NCBI GenBank assembly: GCA_036023115.1
Contig: JAYKKT010000046.1
Coordinates: 2,926,501 to 2,990,500, forward strand
Source: Brasenia schreberi
Lineage: Eukaryota > Streptophyta > Magnoliopsida > Nymphaeales > Cabombaceae
Length of the DNA stretch: 64,000 bases
Direction: 5' to 3'
Below are positions 40,401 to 46,567 of the stretch, in pieces. The position numbers were made by a program, and so were the translations under genes. The notes under the pieces were generated by a model. The model ran no database searches. It was not told where the DNA came from and saw nothing but the letters and a program-made list of their open reading frames with translations. Every line of letters starts with the position of its first letter. Within the stretch, counting starts at the first letter, position 1.

Positions 40401-42656
40401 GTCTATTATAACAAATAGGTTCATAAATCACTACAAACTTGTGATGTTATATGGGGACCTTGGTATATCAAATAAACTTTTTAAGGTAAAGCTCAAGCCA
40501 TCAAGTCAAACAAGTTTTTTAATGTAAAGCTCAAAACCCGAGTTTTAAGGACAAACTCGAGCGCAAACAAGCTTTTTAGATTCTATGATTCCAAGGCCCT
40601 TAAATATCCTTTAAACTCAAAAGTGATTCTATGATTCCAAAAATAAGACAATCCATTTAGATCAAAACTAGTCAAAGGATTGCTTATTTTTCAAAATGTC
40701 TCACAAGGTTTGTCTCACAATTCTCTTAAAGCAATTTTATCAAATACAAGCTAATCAAGATAACTAAGTTTTTTTTTTAATATTGATTACTCTCCAATAA
40801 AAAGGCCAACAATATGGAGCATCTTAATCACAAAGATCTCCAACAAAAGACCAACAAATATAGATCATAATCTCATGAAAAAGCAACCTTAAAGTTATTA
40901 AGATCACAAATCCTCAAATAACAATAAGTGTATCTTCAAATATCAATTAATTTCCAACAAAAGGCCAACAACATGAATCTCAATTATAGAGGAAGATTCA
41001 ACTTATTGTTTAACAATCAACAAACACATTTTTCTTCTACGTGAGACACTGAATAATTGATCAAACATATGTTAAAATTAAAAAAGTTTGAAAGAACACA
41101 CTTGGATGAGCTTTCATTAATACTGACAGAGGAGCCAAACTAGATCATGTCGGACCATAGGTCAAGTTAAATAGCCATTAAAATTCACAAGGAGACAAGT
41201 TCAACAAAGACCAATCTTATATCTAACTTAGAGTGGGTTTGGATCCAAGACTTCATCCACGCCCTGAATCACCCCTGCATATAAACGACGTTGTGTAGGA
41301 GTCTTCCATGTCTGAGTGTGCCCTTTTGCCATCATGGATCAGAGAGAAGATGAAGAGGTGTTTGACGGCATCATCAACTCATCATCACCCTCACCTCTCG
41401 ATTTATCGACACCTCACCCATCGAAAGGAGTTGCATCAAACCACCGCTCCCTAGTCGCCATCGTTGCCTTCGAACAACTCTGTTGCTGCATCGAAGAGGG
41501 CCTTGACATTATCGGCATCAAAATTCACTGCCAGCACTGCCTTCCATCATTGTCGACTCTGATTCACTGCCAGCATTGCTGTCATCATTGCTGGCTCTGA
41601 TACCATGTCATGATTTTAAGGTAATTTTATTGAATGTACAAAATCCATACATCATCTGCCATTGGATCACAATTTACACAACACCAAATGGTGCATTTAT
41701 ACACAACAAGATGGAGAAGGACAACTGGCCTACTAGCCGTTGGGGTCTCCAACGGTTAGCTGTGGATGGACCTGGCTATCCATCACCAAACAGAGGACCT
41801 AGTGGCCTGTCCTATTAGATACATTTTAACAGGAACCACTTCTATATCTGAATGCATTTCTTTGTGTGTTTATATCAATATCTCTCATTTCTTTGTGTGT
41901 TTATATCAATATCTCTCTTATTGCATCTCACACTTTTGGTACTGATACATTTCTTCTCCAACAGTCATCTTCCTCTCTTTCCAATAAGAAATTTCAATTT
42001 GCTTATGTCTCACTAACTGGCAGTTTGCTTTTCTGTGAGAGTGTATGTTAGTTGAGGAGCATCATTTGCATCCTGAGGTTGTGTGCTTCTGGTTATCTGA
42101 GCACATTGTGAAATTGTACTTGCTAGTTAGAATCAGGGTATGTCAACTGGGCCTTTTGTAAAAGGAGTTTTATAGGTGCGACTCTTTAGTAGACAATTAC
42201 TAATATTGCACAACATCGAGTGCTATGGCATCAAAGAATCCATGTAGCCGACCCCACTCAGTGTGGTCAAAAGGCTTGATTTTTGTTCTAATGTTTATAA
42301 GGGTATCCATATAATTATGTTTGATTTCTTCATATATATAATGAGGTTATTAGAAACAAATTAGGAGTGGTACCAATAGAGGATAAAATGAGAGAACATC
42401 GTTTAAGATGGTTTGGACATATAAAAAGAAGATCAAAAGAAGAACCTGTAAGAAGGTTAGAAAAACTAAATTTGGAAAGTATTAAAAGAGGTAGAGGATG
42501 ACCACAAAAGTGTTGGAAAGAAACAATAAAGAATGATCTAGCTTATTGGGAGTTAACTGCTAACATGGCACACGATAGGGATCTGTGGAAACAAAGAATC
42601 CTTGTAGCCGACCCCGTCTAGTATGGGAAAAGGCTTAGTTGTTGTTGTTGTTCTTC

Positions 42657-42689
<33 letters not shown>

Positions 42690-44308
42690 CGCTTTATATT
42701 TTTTTATTTTTGTGTGTGCATGTGTGTATATATATGAAAAGTCTAATATGCTTGCCATGTTATATTGTTGCTTATCCTTACAAATCTAATATACACTTTA
42801 TTGATCTAGAAAAAACTTGCAATAGGGTACCGAGGGAGGTTCTTTGAAGAACCTTGGAAAAAAGAGGTATCCCATTGACATACGTTAACCTTATAAGAGA
42901 CATGTACGATGGTGCAAAAACATGTGTGAGGACTCAAGAAGGAATGACAAACTTCTTTGAAGTTAATATTGGGTTACATCAAGGATCAACTTTAAGTCCA
43001 TACTTATTTATAATGGTGATTGATGTATTAACAAAACATATTCAAGATGAAGTGCCTTGGTGTATGTTATTTGCATATGACATTGTGTTAGTGGAAGAGT
43101 CTAAGGAAAAAGTTAATAGAAAATTGGAACTATGGAGAGAAGCATTAGAAAGCAAAGGCTTCCGAGAATATATGGAATGTAAGTTTGATCATTTGGTTCC
43201 TTTAGAGGACATAGAAATTAAAATTGGCAACATTGCATCCATCAAAAGGAAAATTTTAAATACCTAGGGTCAATTTTTTAGAGTGATGGAAGAATTGATG
43301 GAGATGTTACACATAGAATTAATGCTGGTCGGTTAAAATGGAGAGGATCATCAGGTATCCCTTGTGATAAGAATATATCATTAAAGTTAAAAGGTAAATA
43401 TTATAGAGCAGCAATTAGACCTGCCATGTTTTATGGTTTCGAGTGTTGGGCAGTTAACCATCAACATGTACAAAAGATGTCTGTGACAAAATGAAGATGT
43501 TGAGATGGATGAGTGGTCATACAAGAAAAGACCGTATACATAATGAGGTTATTAGAAACAAATTAGGAGTGACACCAATAGAGGATAAAACGAGAAAATA
43601 TTGTTACTTTAGAGGACATATAAATTAAAATTAGCAACATTGCATCCCCCAAAAGGAAAATTTTAAATACATAGGGTCAATTTTTTAGAGTGATGAAGAA
43701 TTGATGGAGATGTTACGCATAAAATTAATGCTGGTTGGTTAAAATGGAGCGGATCATCAAGTATCCTTTGTGATAAGAAGATATCATTAAAGTTAAAAGG
43801 TAAATATTATAGAGCAACAATTAGACCTCCCATGTTTTATGGTTTCGAGTGTTGGGCAGTTAACCATCAACATGTATAAAAGATGTTTGTGACAGAAATG
43901 AAGATGTTGAGATGGATGAGTGGTCGTACAAGAAAAGACCGTATACATAATGAGGTTATTAGAAACAATTTAGGAGTGACACCAATAGAGGATAAAACGA
44001 GAGAATATTGTTTAAGATGGTTTGGACATATAGAAAGAAGATCAGAAGAAGAACCTATAAGAAGGTATGATAAACTAAATTTGGAAAGTATTAAAAGAGG
44101 TAGGTGACGACCACAAAAGTGTTGGAAAGAAACAATAAAGAATGATCTAGCTTATTGTGAGTTAACGGCTAACATGACACATGATAGAGCTCTGTGGAAA
44201 CAAAGAATCCATGTAGCCGACCCCGTCTAGTATGGGAAAAGGCTTAGTTGTTGTTGTAATCCGTATTATTGATCGAGATTTGTAAGGATATGACAAACAT
44301 ATTATACT

Positions 44309-44358
<50 letters not shown>

Positions 44359-46567
44359 CAACTATTTTGGGATGCAATTGTTTGCCAAGTTTATGGCTGT
44401 CAAGTGCTCATGGTTGTTTTATCTGAATCAGTCACTCATTTGATAGAGTTTTCAACAGATTGTTGATTGCGCTCACATGGTGAGGACATTGGTACTGCTA
44501 TTTTTGTGTAAAATGTATGCTGATGCGGGAGTAACTTTGGGGTTCCCTGTGTCACTGTTTTGCTTTATGGGCAATTCTTTTGTATTGCATTGATTTGTTT
44601 TAGGCTTTAGCTTACTTTCCAATGTGATAACAAGCTACTGCATTGTCAAAATTTAGTTTCTTCTTGAACACTAGAATCTTTGATATCTAAAGGCACAAAT
44701 TATCTCATATTACTTATACAAAAGAATGCAACCTGTTTTACAGGGTCCGACAAATTCCTTTTATTCGATCTGTGGATGGTCATGTTTTTGTCAGATTCAT
44801 GGCTTTTGCATTTGACTTATTCCATTCTACCGTGGAACATATGATTAGGTTAATTAAGTGGTGTAAAGACACATCCTAAATTCAAGATTATCCAAAACTC
44901 AAATGAAGTACAACAAAAAATAGACATATAGGGAGGAATGCCAATTTTACATTCATTAAGCCCTTTGCAAGTTAGGTGTACAAAGGTTTGTGCCTGCCAC
45001 TGCTTTATATTGTTTCTCATCTTTTGAAATAACGTTGTAGTTCTTCTGTTTATAGGATGAAAGCCTTCTTCGTCATATAGTTAAGAACAAACATTTAAAA
45101 CTGATAGCGGACATCTTTGTTGCAAATGGAAATCGTTACAATATGCTAAACTCAGCAATTGTGGAGTTCTTTGATTACATCCGCAAGGTATCAATCTTTG
45201 TTCTGTCTATGTTTTCTGAATGGTAGTGTTTCCTTGGATCGACTTTTTGACACTACTTTTTCTTGTCCAGGAAAACCTCAAACCCTTGATCACATATACA
45301 GTTGAGTCCCTCTGGAACCAGCTAGAGAAATTTGAGTACATAGAGACATTTCGGTTGTTGAAACTCAAGTATGAGCAGGTATGAACCTTCTTTCATGCTG
45401 AATTTTAGGTGTATGGAGATCCGTTTAACAAAATTAATATGCAGCATCAAAGTAATGGTCTGTGCTGCTGAATGATTTGCAATTCACTTGCCGCATGTTT
45501 CCTTAGTTGAGCACCTGATTTCAAGAAGGTAACATATATGAGTTATTGTTTTCTTTCTAGTCATTGGAAATTCTCCAAACAAAAAATGCTAAAGGCAACA
45601 TGGTCAACCCAAGGAGGAGAATTGATGAGCGTGCACTTGAGAAGGAAGAGGAAGATTATTTCAATGAAGACAGGTATGATCAACATTTAGGTTTAGACAA
45701 ACCAAACCTGCACTACCTTCATCAATGCGCACATCATGCTGTTGGTAAATAGTTTTACTAGGTTTAATATTTTGCAAGTTGATCCTGATTCCTGAGTAAC
45801 TGTTGTTGGGAAGATTTTCTTGTAGTTTTGGTAGGTGTGATTTTATTTTATTTGTCCTTCGATAGTGATGAAGAAGACTCTGCTACTGCACCTGTGCCCA
45901 CCGGAAGGTCCCAACTTGGTGATCTTGTCATGGTAAATGGGATAAGTACTGTAAATTCATCCTCTAGGTATAACACTGTCACACTGTGTGAGTGCCAGTT
46001 CGTTCATTTACACAATGTAGCATCAGGTATACTGCTGAACATCAATCCTGTATGAAATGTTACAGTGCAAGGTCAATAGGGTTGGTTGACTATGAAGATG
46101 ACGAGGAGGATGAGGAGGATTCACTACAGGATGAGGCCAACGCTGTTGTTTCTTCACATTGTGGAAGTAGAGACTCTTCCCCAAAGCGGAAAATAAGTGT
46201 TAAAGCCCAATCAGACAACGAGGAATCAGTTACTAAAAGGAACAAGAGATCGGATAGAAACTCTGGAGACCTAGCTGTCACAGTCTCTGGAGCTTGTTTG
46301 ACATGTAGCTCCATAGAGTTGCCAAAAAAGAAGGTCGTCTCTGTTAATTCTTGTCAAACTGTGGATCGGAGCAACAGTTCAGAGGAATACCCCAGTGAAT
46401 CAGCAGGTCCAATTCCAAGAGGTGGTTGTAATTGCGCTACTTCTGATGCTGATACAAGACAAAATCATGGAGAGGATTGTTCATTGGCTCCCATCACTAA
46501 CCCGTTGGCTGAGTTAGCCGTAAATGAAGCTAAAGCTGGAAGCGCTGAGCCATATCCAGTACGATGA
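12..46567 (+). CDS. SMEK1: Protein phosphatase 4 regulatory subunit 3 (PP4R3/SMEK), 25 exons
   Basis: Regulatory subunit that directs the PP4 catalytic subunit to substrates; in Arabidopsis the PP4-SMEK1 complex dephosphorylates the miRNA factor HYL1. Exons: 12-62, 710-790, 1366-1465, 1695-1779, 1872-1921, 2032-2055, 3883-3956, 13965-14024, 14640-14739, 14845-14922, 15725-15792, 15893-15961, 16043-16120, 16205-16300, 17260-17330, 17867-17944, 32714-32807, 32951-33049, 35617-35819, 35889-36003, 45056-45187, 45271-45378, 45561-45673, 45866-45967, 46066-46567. Phases agree throughout and total 2,631 nt (876 aa), the usual plant length. Order: EVH1/PH-like domain (about 18-125), SMK-1 (DUF625) domain (about 155-350), armadillo-like repeats to about 640, acidic tail with [14 protein letters not shown]. 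Introns 7, 16 and 20 (10.0, 14.8 and 9.1 kb) are transposon-filled. Exon 1 is the least certain: it begins MGSQ, as plant homologues begin MG(T/A)Q, and has a GTGAGT donor. Confidence 0.93.
63..709 (+). other. SMEK intron 1
   Basis: Opens with GTGAGT at 63 and ends with a pyrimidine tract and TTAG before RVKV at 710. Pyrimidine-rich. I see no gene, RNA gene or element inside it. Confidence 0.65.
2514..3309 (-). mobile_element. RTE-clade LINE, internally deleted copy (L1)
   Basis: Read on the minus strand it ends in a (TTG)n tail (plus-strand CAA repeats at 2514-2525) preceded by the family's conserved end GCCTTTTCCCATACTAGACG. Residues [13 protein letters not shown] and [12 protein letters not shown] from the last part of the reverse-transcriptase protein lie at 2635-2850. 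At about 2868 the sequence jumps to the 5' end of the element, with the endonuclease start ([29 protein letters not shown]) and GC-richer 5' leader up to about 3309. All of the RT core is missing, so it cannot move by itself. It lies in SMEK intron 6 and no clear target duplication was found. Confidence 0.85.
4165..4446. repeat. CT/CA/TA compound microsatellite
   Basis: A (TC)n tract at 4171-4184 leads into (CA)n at 4196-4210 and then about 230 bp of TA/TATG repeats, finishing with a nearly pure TA run. It produces open frames on both strands that are artefacts of the repeat. It lies in SMEK intron 7. Confidence 0.95.
4447..4726. repeat. Perfect tandem duplication, 146-bp period
   Basis: The 134 bp beginning CATACAATCATACAC at 4447 recur without visible mismatch at 4593-4726, separated by the 12-bp spacer TACATGCACATA. 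The first copy abuts the end of the TA microsatellite, so slippage or unequal exchange at the microsatellite is the simplest origin. Lack of divergence implies a recent event. Confidence 0.93.
5140..8549 (-). mobile_element. RTE-clade LINE, near full length (L2)
   Basis: The 12-bp target duplication TATGATTAACAA at 5128-5139 and 8550-8561 bounds the copy. On the minus strand the order is: 5' leader (8549-8200), apurinic-type endonuclease remnants (8186 to about 7480), linker, reverse transcriptase (about 6850-5425: [58 protein letters not shown]), short 3' end and (TTG)n tail. Many frameshifts and stops; the catalytic FADD motif has become FAVD. It is inserted in hAT-5 and is itself interrupted at about 7008-7230 by a LINE fragment in the opposite direction. 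Confidence 0.88.
7008..7230 (+). mobile_element. 5'-truncated RTE LINE inserted antisense into L2
   Basis: Within minus-strand L2, 7045-7225 reads as the LINE 3' end on the plus strand: AGAAGATCAAAAGAAGAACC, then TTTTGAAAGTATTAAAAGAG, then TAGTATGGGAAAAGGCTTAG and a TTG-rich tail. The L2 sequence ACCACCAA lies on both sides (about 6997-7008 and 7238-7250), consistent with a decayed target duplication. Confidence 0.75.
8971..12155 (-). mobile_element. RTE-clade LINE, chimeric copy with repeated RT half (L3)
   Basis: Bounded by a perfect 15-bp target duplication AAAATATAACATCTA (8956-8970 and 12156-12170). On the minus strand: 5' leader and endonuclease (12155-11284: [23 protein letters not shown]-like start, [18 protein letters not shown]), endonuclease end (11251-10960: [20 protein letters not shown]), RT start [18 protein letters not shown], then RT half twice. 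The copy at 10740-10060 has FAVD; the copy at 10042-9410 has intact LFADDIVL and repeats [18 protein letters not shown]. The RT N-terminal part that L5 retains is missing. Single insertion event judged by the one duplication, so the chimera existed before insertion or formed during it. Confidence 0.87.
12186..12545 (-). mobile_element. Copia-type LTR fragment or solo LTR
   Basis: On the minus strand this begins TGTTAAATGTAATAGG, like the other Copia LTRs here (TGTTAGGAGTGTAATAGG-type and TGTTAAAATGTATGTAATAG), and shares GGGCCC and CCAACGGCTA motifs. It contains a possible TATA box (CCATAAATACTAC) and an AATAAA. No primer-binding site or internal region follows, and I could not match target duplications, so its left edge is uncertain. 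Sits in the right arm of hAT-5. Confidence 0.6.
12986..13964 (+). other. SMEK intron 7, right part
   Basis: Between the hAT-5 target duplication and exon 8. Pyrimidine-rich, ordinary intron sequence ending in a strong polypyrimidine tract and GCAG. No gene or element recognised; open frames at 13419-13681 on both strands have no family resemblance. Confidence 0.6.
13965..17944 (+). CDS. SMEK1: SMEK exons 8-16: SMK-1 (DUF625) domain and first helical repeats
   Basis: Residues about 156-387. Recognisable segments are [20 protein letters not shown] (exon 9), [18 protein letters not shown] (exon 10), [13 protein letters not shown] (exon 11), [13 protein letters not shown] (exon 12), [19 protein letters not shown] (exon 13), [18 protein letters not shown] (exon 15) and [16 protein letters not shown] (exon 16). 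Each exon has an AG acceptor and GT donor, and the split codons (for example EY at exons 10/11 and FR at 15/16) rebuild the family sequence. Introns here are short to moderate (82-959 bp) and hold no recognisable complete mobile element. Confidence 0.93.
14025..14639 (+). other. SMEK intron 8 with a possible LTR scrap
   Basis: Starts GTGCGT and ends GTGCAG. Around 14440-14475 it has TCTATAAATAGAGCCTCA, nearly the same as the promoter segment of the Copia LTR at 31028-31060. This hints at a small LTR fragment, but no borders are visible. Confidence 0.45.
16301..17259 (+). other. SMEK intron 14
   Basis: T-rich intron between exons 14 and 15. I see no coding exon, RNA gene or mobile element in it. 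Confidence 0.6.
17540..17575 (+). mobile_element. RTE LINE 3' tail scrap
   Basis: TCTAGTATGGGAAAAGGCTT followed by AGTTGTTG repeats is the last ~30 bp of the RTE family here, in the plus direction, within SMEK intron 15 (17331-17866). Extremely 5'-truncated. The same intron holds nothing else I recognise. Confidence 0.7.
17945..19432 (+). other. SMEK intron 16, left part
   Basis: From the exon 16 donor to the flanking repeat of Copia-1. A stretch at about 18028-18185 resembles 32424-32597 at the other end of the intron (shared AATCTCACxAGCATCAAACAA and an AGAGGTGAA...ATT motif), so both may derive from one old repeat. No protein family recognised. Confidence 0.5.
19433..19758 (+). repeat. 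Flanking repeat X, left copy
   Basis: These 326 bp immediately left of the Copia-1 5' LTR are nearly the same as 31319-31654 just right of its 3' LTR, in direct orientation. Both end at GGTGGAAGC. The right copy has about an 11-bp insertion and scattered substitutions. Both have a 66-72 codon open frame ([13 protein letters not shown]...) with no known family; I do not call it a gene. Confidence 0.9.
19860..23216 (-). mobile_element. hAT transposon, near-complete autonomous-type copy (hAT-1)
   Basis: 3,357 bp bounded by a perfect 8-bp target duplication CCCAACGG (19852-19859 and 23217-23224). Ends are CAGTGTTGTC and GACAACACTG. Both subterminal regions are packed with GTATCG/CGATAC motifs (19876-19945 and 23085-23203), probable transposase-binding sites. 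The transposase gene lies on the minus strand (22744-20185). The element is inserted in the 5' LTR of Copia-1 and is therefore younger than it. hAT-3 at 27433 is a shortened relative. Confidence 0.93.
20185..22744 (-). pseudogene. hAT-family transposase gene of hAT-1 (BED zinc finger, DUF659, dimerisation region)
   Basis: On the minus strand: an N-terminal BED-type finger at 22680-22460 ([21 protein letters not shown], with the C-x2-C...H-x4-H layout), a low-complexity Ser/Arg linker (22447-22160), the DUF659 start (22130-21960: [20 protein letters not shown]), DUF659/catalytic region at 21887-21546 ([47 protein letters not shown]), continuation 21503-21285, 21266-20830 ([17 protein letters not shown] [14 protein letters not shown]), the hAT dimerisation segment near 20690-20570 ([10 protein letters not shown]), and an acidic tail (20472-20185). 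Pieces are joined by short introns and at least one frameshift or stop (near 21270-21300), so activity is doubtful. It would cut and paste elements with matching ends. Confidence 0.82.
23511..24800 (+). other. Copia-1 primer-binding site and gag remnant
   Basis: The primer-binding site TGGTATCAGATC opens the internal region. The following about 1.2 kb is AT-rich and read in shifting frames looks like a Copia gag (for example segments resembling [20 protein letters not shown] and the Q-L/R-rich UBN2-like stretch about 23880-24180). Too broken for a single reading frame. Confidence 0.55.
24806..25640 (+). pseudogene. Copia-1 pol fragment: GAG-pre-integrase and integrase
   Basis: Frame 24806-25282 has the pre-integrase motif [14 protein letters not shown], a zinc-binding CKECMLEK, and the integrase core IHSDVWGPA and [10 protein letters not shown]. 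It then meets a stop where related proteins have RSDNGGEY. The next segment, [19 protein letters not shown], is present three times by an 83-bp tandem triplication (starting 25365, 25448, 25531), which breaks the frame. A later scrap ([11 protein letters not shown] near 25640-25670) is the integrase C-terminus. Not functional. Confidence 0.88.
25365..25613. repeat. 83-bp tandem triplication inside Copia-1 integrase
   Basis: The unit beginning GGATTAGCTGAAAGAAAACA occurs at 25365, 25448 and 25531, with only a few differences (third copy begins GGATTAGGAAAAAG and lacks the end). Since 83 is not a multiple of three, it shifts the pol frame. Confidence 0.92.
26831..29481 (-). mobile_element. hAT element (hAT-2) with internal deletion, carrying hAT-3
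   Basis: It splits L4 and is flanked by GATTCAAA (26823-26830 and 29482-29489), which occurs once in uninterrupted LINE copies (compare L2). The right end reads TTATAACATT, matching CAATGTTATAAAA at the other hATs; the left end is degraded. GTATCG/CGATAC motifs lie near the right end (29338-29465). On the minus strand are an N-terminal BED finger (29093-28890: [21 protein letters not shown]) and the acidic C-terminal tail (27353-27093: [18 protein letters not shown]). The DUF659/catalytic middle is absent, so it is non-autonomous. Confidence 0.82.
27433..28574. mobile_element. Non-autonomous hAT (hAT-3), short derivative of the hAT-1 family
   Basis: 1,142 bp with perfect 8-bp target duplication ATGTAGCC (27425-27432 and 28575-28582). 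Its left end, CAGTGTTGTCCGACGCGTATCG, is almost the same as hAT-1, as is the region after (ATAATTGCTTTAAATTCATA at about 27610 versus 20030). The right end has the GTATCG/CGATAC array and finishes GATAACACTG. No transposase core remains. Nested inside hAT-2, so it is the youngest insertion in this stack. Confidence 0.92.
30390..30860 (+). pseudogene. Copia-1 RNase H remnant and polypurine tract
   Basis: Shows [16 protein letters not shown] (Copia RNase H start), then [14 protein letters not shown] in another frame, then the QHMEHIEM-like segment ending in the polypurine tract GAGAGGAGG next to the 3' LTR. Stops and frameshifts throughout. Confidence 0.85.
30861..31295 (+). repeat. Copia-1 3' LTR with duplicated promoter segment and missing end
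   Basis: Begins TGTTAAGAGTGTTGTAATAG right after the polypurine tract and matches the 5' LTR until CGAGTATC, lacking the final ~14 bp (GATAATTGTTTACA). A roughly 60-bp segment with CTATAAATAGAGCCTCATAC occurs twice (31030-31071 and 31090-31141), so this LTR has two TATA boxes. It is followed by about 22 bp copied from the LTR interior and then by flanking repeat X. Confidence 0.9.
31319..31654 (+). repeat. Flanking repeat X, right copy
   Basis: Direct repeat of 19433-19758. It continues past GGTGGAAGC into TTCATAGTTGG, which looks like the original unbroken intron, whereas the left copy is cut there by the LTR. It lies between the 3' LTR (plus filler) and intron sequence. Confidence 0.9.
31655..32713 (+). 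other. SMEK intron 16, right part
   Basis: Ordinary intron sequence to the exon 17 acceptor (GTGCAG at 32708-32713). It has two similar stretches around TCTCCATCACCTTATC and TTCCATCACCTTATC (31757 and 31865), a local diverged repeat of about 105 bp. The 109-codon open frame at 32269 has no recognisable family. Confidence 0.55.
32714..36003 (+). CDS. SMEK1: SMEK exons 17-20: armadillo-like repeat region
   Basis: Residues about 388-558. Exon 17 starts with the base completing the codon left by exon 16 across a 14.8-kb intron and reads [19 protein letters not shown]. Exon 18 reads [20 protein letters not shown], exon 19 [20 protein letters not shown] then [19 protein letters not shown], and exon 20 [20 protein letters not shown]. 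Exon 19 has two adjacent acceptors (CAGCAG at 35611-35616), so one glutamine may be optional. The gene continues after the 9-kb intron 20. Confidence 0.92.
33110..33384. mobile_element. hAT terminal remnant (hAT-2/hAT-4 family)
   Basis: Resembles the right end of hAT-2: GAGAATCTTGTGAA..., GGTTTGGGAAGAAGC, then CGTACGATACGACATGATAA and a terminus TTTTTAGGACATTG. The rest of the element is missing. It lies in SMEK intron 18 (33050-35613). Confidence 0.7.
33942..34036. mobile_element. Very short hAT-like terminal remnant
   Basis: About 95 bp beginning CAATGTATTAAAATTGA and ending TTTTACAACGTTG, with TGTATCATACAAT and GTATGATACA between. The ends and the TATGATAC motifs resemble hAT-2/hAT-4. No matching target duplication seen. 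Confidence 0.5.
34037..35613 (+). other. SMEK intron 18, remaining part
   Basis: AT-rich, no recognised gene. Possible small repeats with CATGTGCACA/TATGCATG motifs. The open frame at 35188-35463 (91 codons, Lys-rich start) has no known family and is not called. Confidence 0.5.
36437..38686 (-). mobile_element. RTE-clade LINE (L5), 5'-truncated, inserted in the Copia-2 3' LTR
   Basis: On the minus strand it starts within the endonuclease end (TTCTAGGAGAAAGCTTAACC at about 38680) and runs through the reverse transcriptase to a (TTG)n tail at 36437-36455. Flanks are Copia-2 LTR on both sides: AATTTTATT on the left and ATCACAATTTAC on the right. About 33 bp of LTR present in the other LTR are missing at the junction, so insertion deleted target DNA instead of duplicating it. 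A 105-bp tandem duplication lies near the 3' end (36526-36735). Confidence 0.88.
37061..38484 (-). pseudogene. RTE reverse-transcriptase open frames of L5
   Basis: Two minus-strand frames: 38484-38104 (126 codons: [20 protein letters not shown] linker) and 38104-37061 (347 codons), the longest RT frame in the window. The second has [82 protein letters not shown] and the catalytic LFADDIVL. The frame breaks at 38104 and again at about 37061, where the thumb and C-terminal region (36900-37060) is deleted. It would reverse-transcribe its own RNA if intact; here it is defective. Confidence 0.87.
39045..40192 (+). mobile_element. RTE-clade LINE (L6), internally deleted, inside Copia-2
   Basis: Bounded by TATTTGAGCAT (39034-39044 and 40193-40203). 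After about 35 bp of unfamiliar sequence it has the endonuclease end (39080-39220), then jumps to the RT (39274 on: [20 protein letters not shown]), with catalytic FADD changed to FAND, and ends TAGTATGTGAAAAGGCTTAG plus (TTG)5. At the jump, TTATTGATGAGTTAACAAAACATAATGGGTTAC-type sequence (39217-39252) prematurely repeats 39344-39375, a sign of template switching. Confidence 0.85.
41606..41831 (-). repeat. Copia-2 5' LTR
   Basis: 226 bp from TGTTAAAATGTATC (minus strand) to AAAATCATGACA, directly followed by the tRNA-Met-type primer-binding site. It shares the GGACAGGCC...CCATCCACAGCTAACCGTTGG arrangement with the 3' LTR and the CCAACGGCTA motif with Copia-1. Confidence 0.9.
42326..42665 (+). 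mobile_element. 5'-truncated RTE LINE (L7) with target duplication
   Basis: LINE 3' end at 42341-42650 ([42 protein letters not shown]), then TAGTATGGGAAAAGGCTTAG and (TTG)n. TTCTTCATATATATA flanks it on both sides. Upstream at 42228-42285 is another, more decayed LINE tail (AAAGAATCCATGTAGCCGAC). Confidence 0.88.
42655..42745. repeat. TA/TG microsatellite
   Basis: (TA)n then (TG)n at 42655-42690, with further TG and TA repeats to 42737, between L7 and L8. Confidence 0.9.
42785..44260 (+). mobile_element. RTE-clade LINE (L8) with internal tandem duplication
   Basis: Starts at [15 protein letters not shown] (RT) and ends in AAAAGGCTTAGTTGTTGTTG. RT frame 42854-43267 has [16 protein letters not shown], but the catalytic FADD has become FAYD. 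About 407 bp (43199-43605) are repeated directly at 43606-44012, doubling the RT C-terminal part. Frames are broken. It sits in SMEK intron 20, bracketed by short inverted repeats (ATCCTTACAAATCT at 42775 and its complement at 44275). Confidence 0.87.
44312..44356. repeat. (TA)n microsatellite
   Basis: About 22 uninterrupted TA units just after the L8 right flank. Confidence 0.95.
44360..45055 (+). other. SMEK intron 20, right part
   Basis: Ordinary T-rich intron ending CTGTTTATAG before exon 21. Nothing else recognised. Confidence 0.6.
45056..46567 (+). CDS. SMEK1: SMEK exons 21-25: last repeats and acidic C-terminal tail
   Basis: Residues about 559-876. Exon 21 reads [20 protein letters not shown] then [16 protein letters not shown]; exon 22 ends LLKLKYEQ; exon 23 has the very conserved [18 protein letters not shown]; exon 24 starts [12 protein letters not shown]. 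Exon 25 is the long last exon: [14 protein letters not shown], a Ser/Lys-rich stretch with basic KRK and KRNKRS clusters that could serve nuclear import, then a poorly conserved Ser/Asn-rich end stopping at TGA (46565-46567). Confidence 0.92.

Larger units (their letters stand above)
36409..41831 (-). mobile_element. Ty1/Copia LTR retrotransposon (Copia-2), antisense in SMEK intron 20
   Basis: A perfect 5-bp target duplication GGAAC (36404-36408 and 41832-41836) encloses it. Read on the minus strand: 5' LTR 41831-41606 (226 bp, TGTTAAAATG...CATGACA), primer-binding site TGGTATCAGAGCCAGC (41605-41590), degenerate internal region, polypurine tract (GAGGAAG, about 38860-38854), and 3' LTR 38853-36409 split by LINE L5. 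LINE L6 is also inserted in the body. No intact gag or pol frame survives; the two LTRs have diverged strongly, so it is old. Positions 40204-41589 are AT-rich decayed interior. Confidence 0.88.

Noticed and set aside
41316..41600. Plus-strand 94-codon frame with Ser/His-rich sequence
   Set aside because: Antisense shadow of the start of the Copia-2 internal region next to its primer-binding site.
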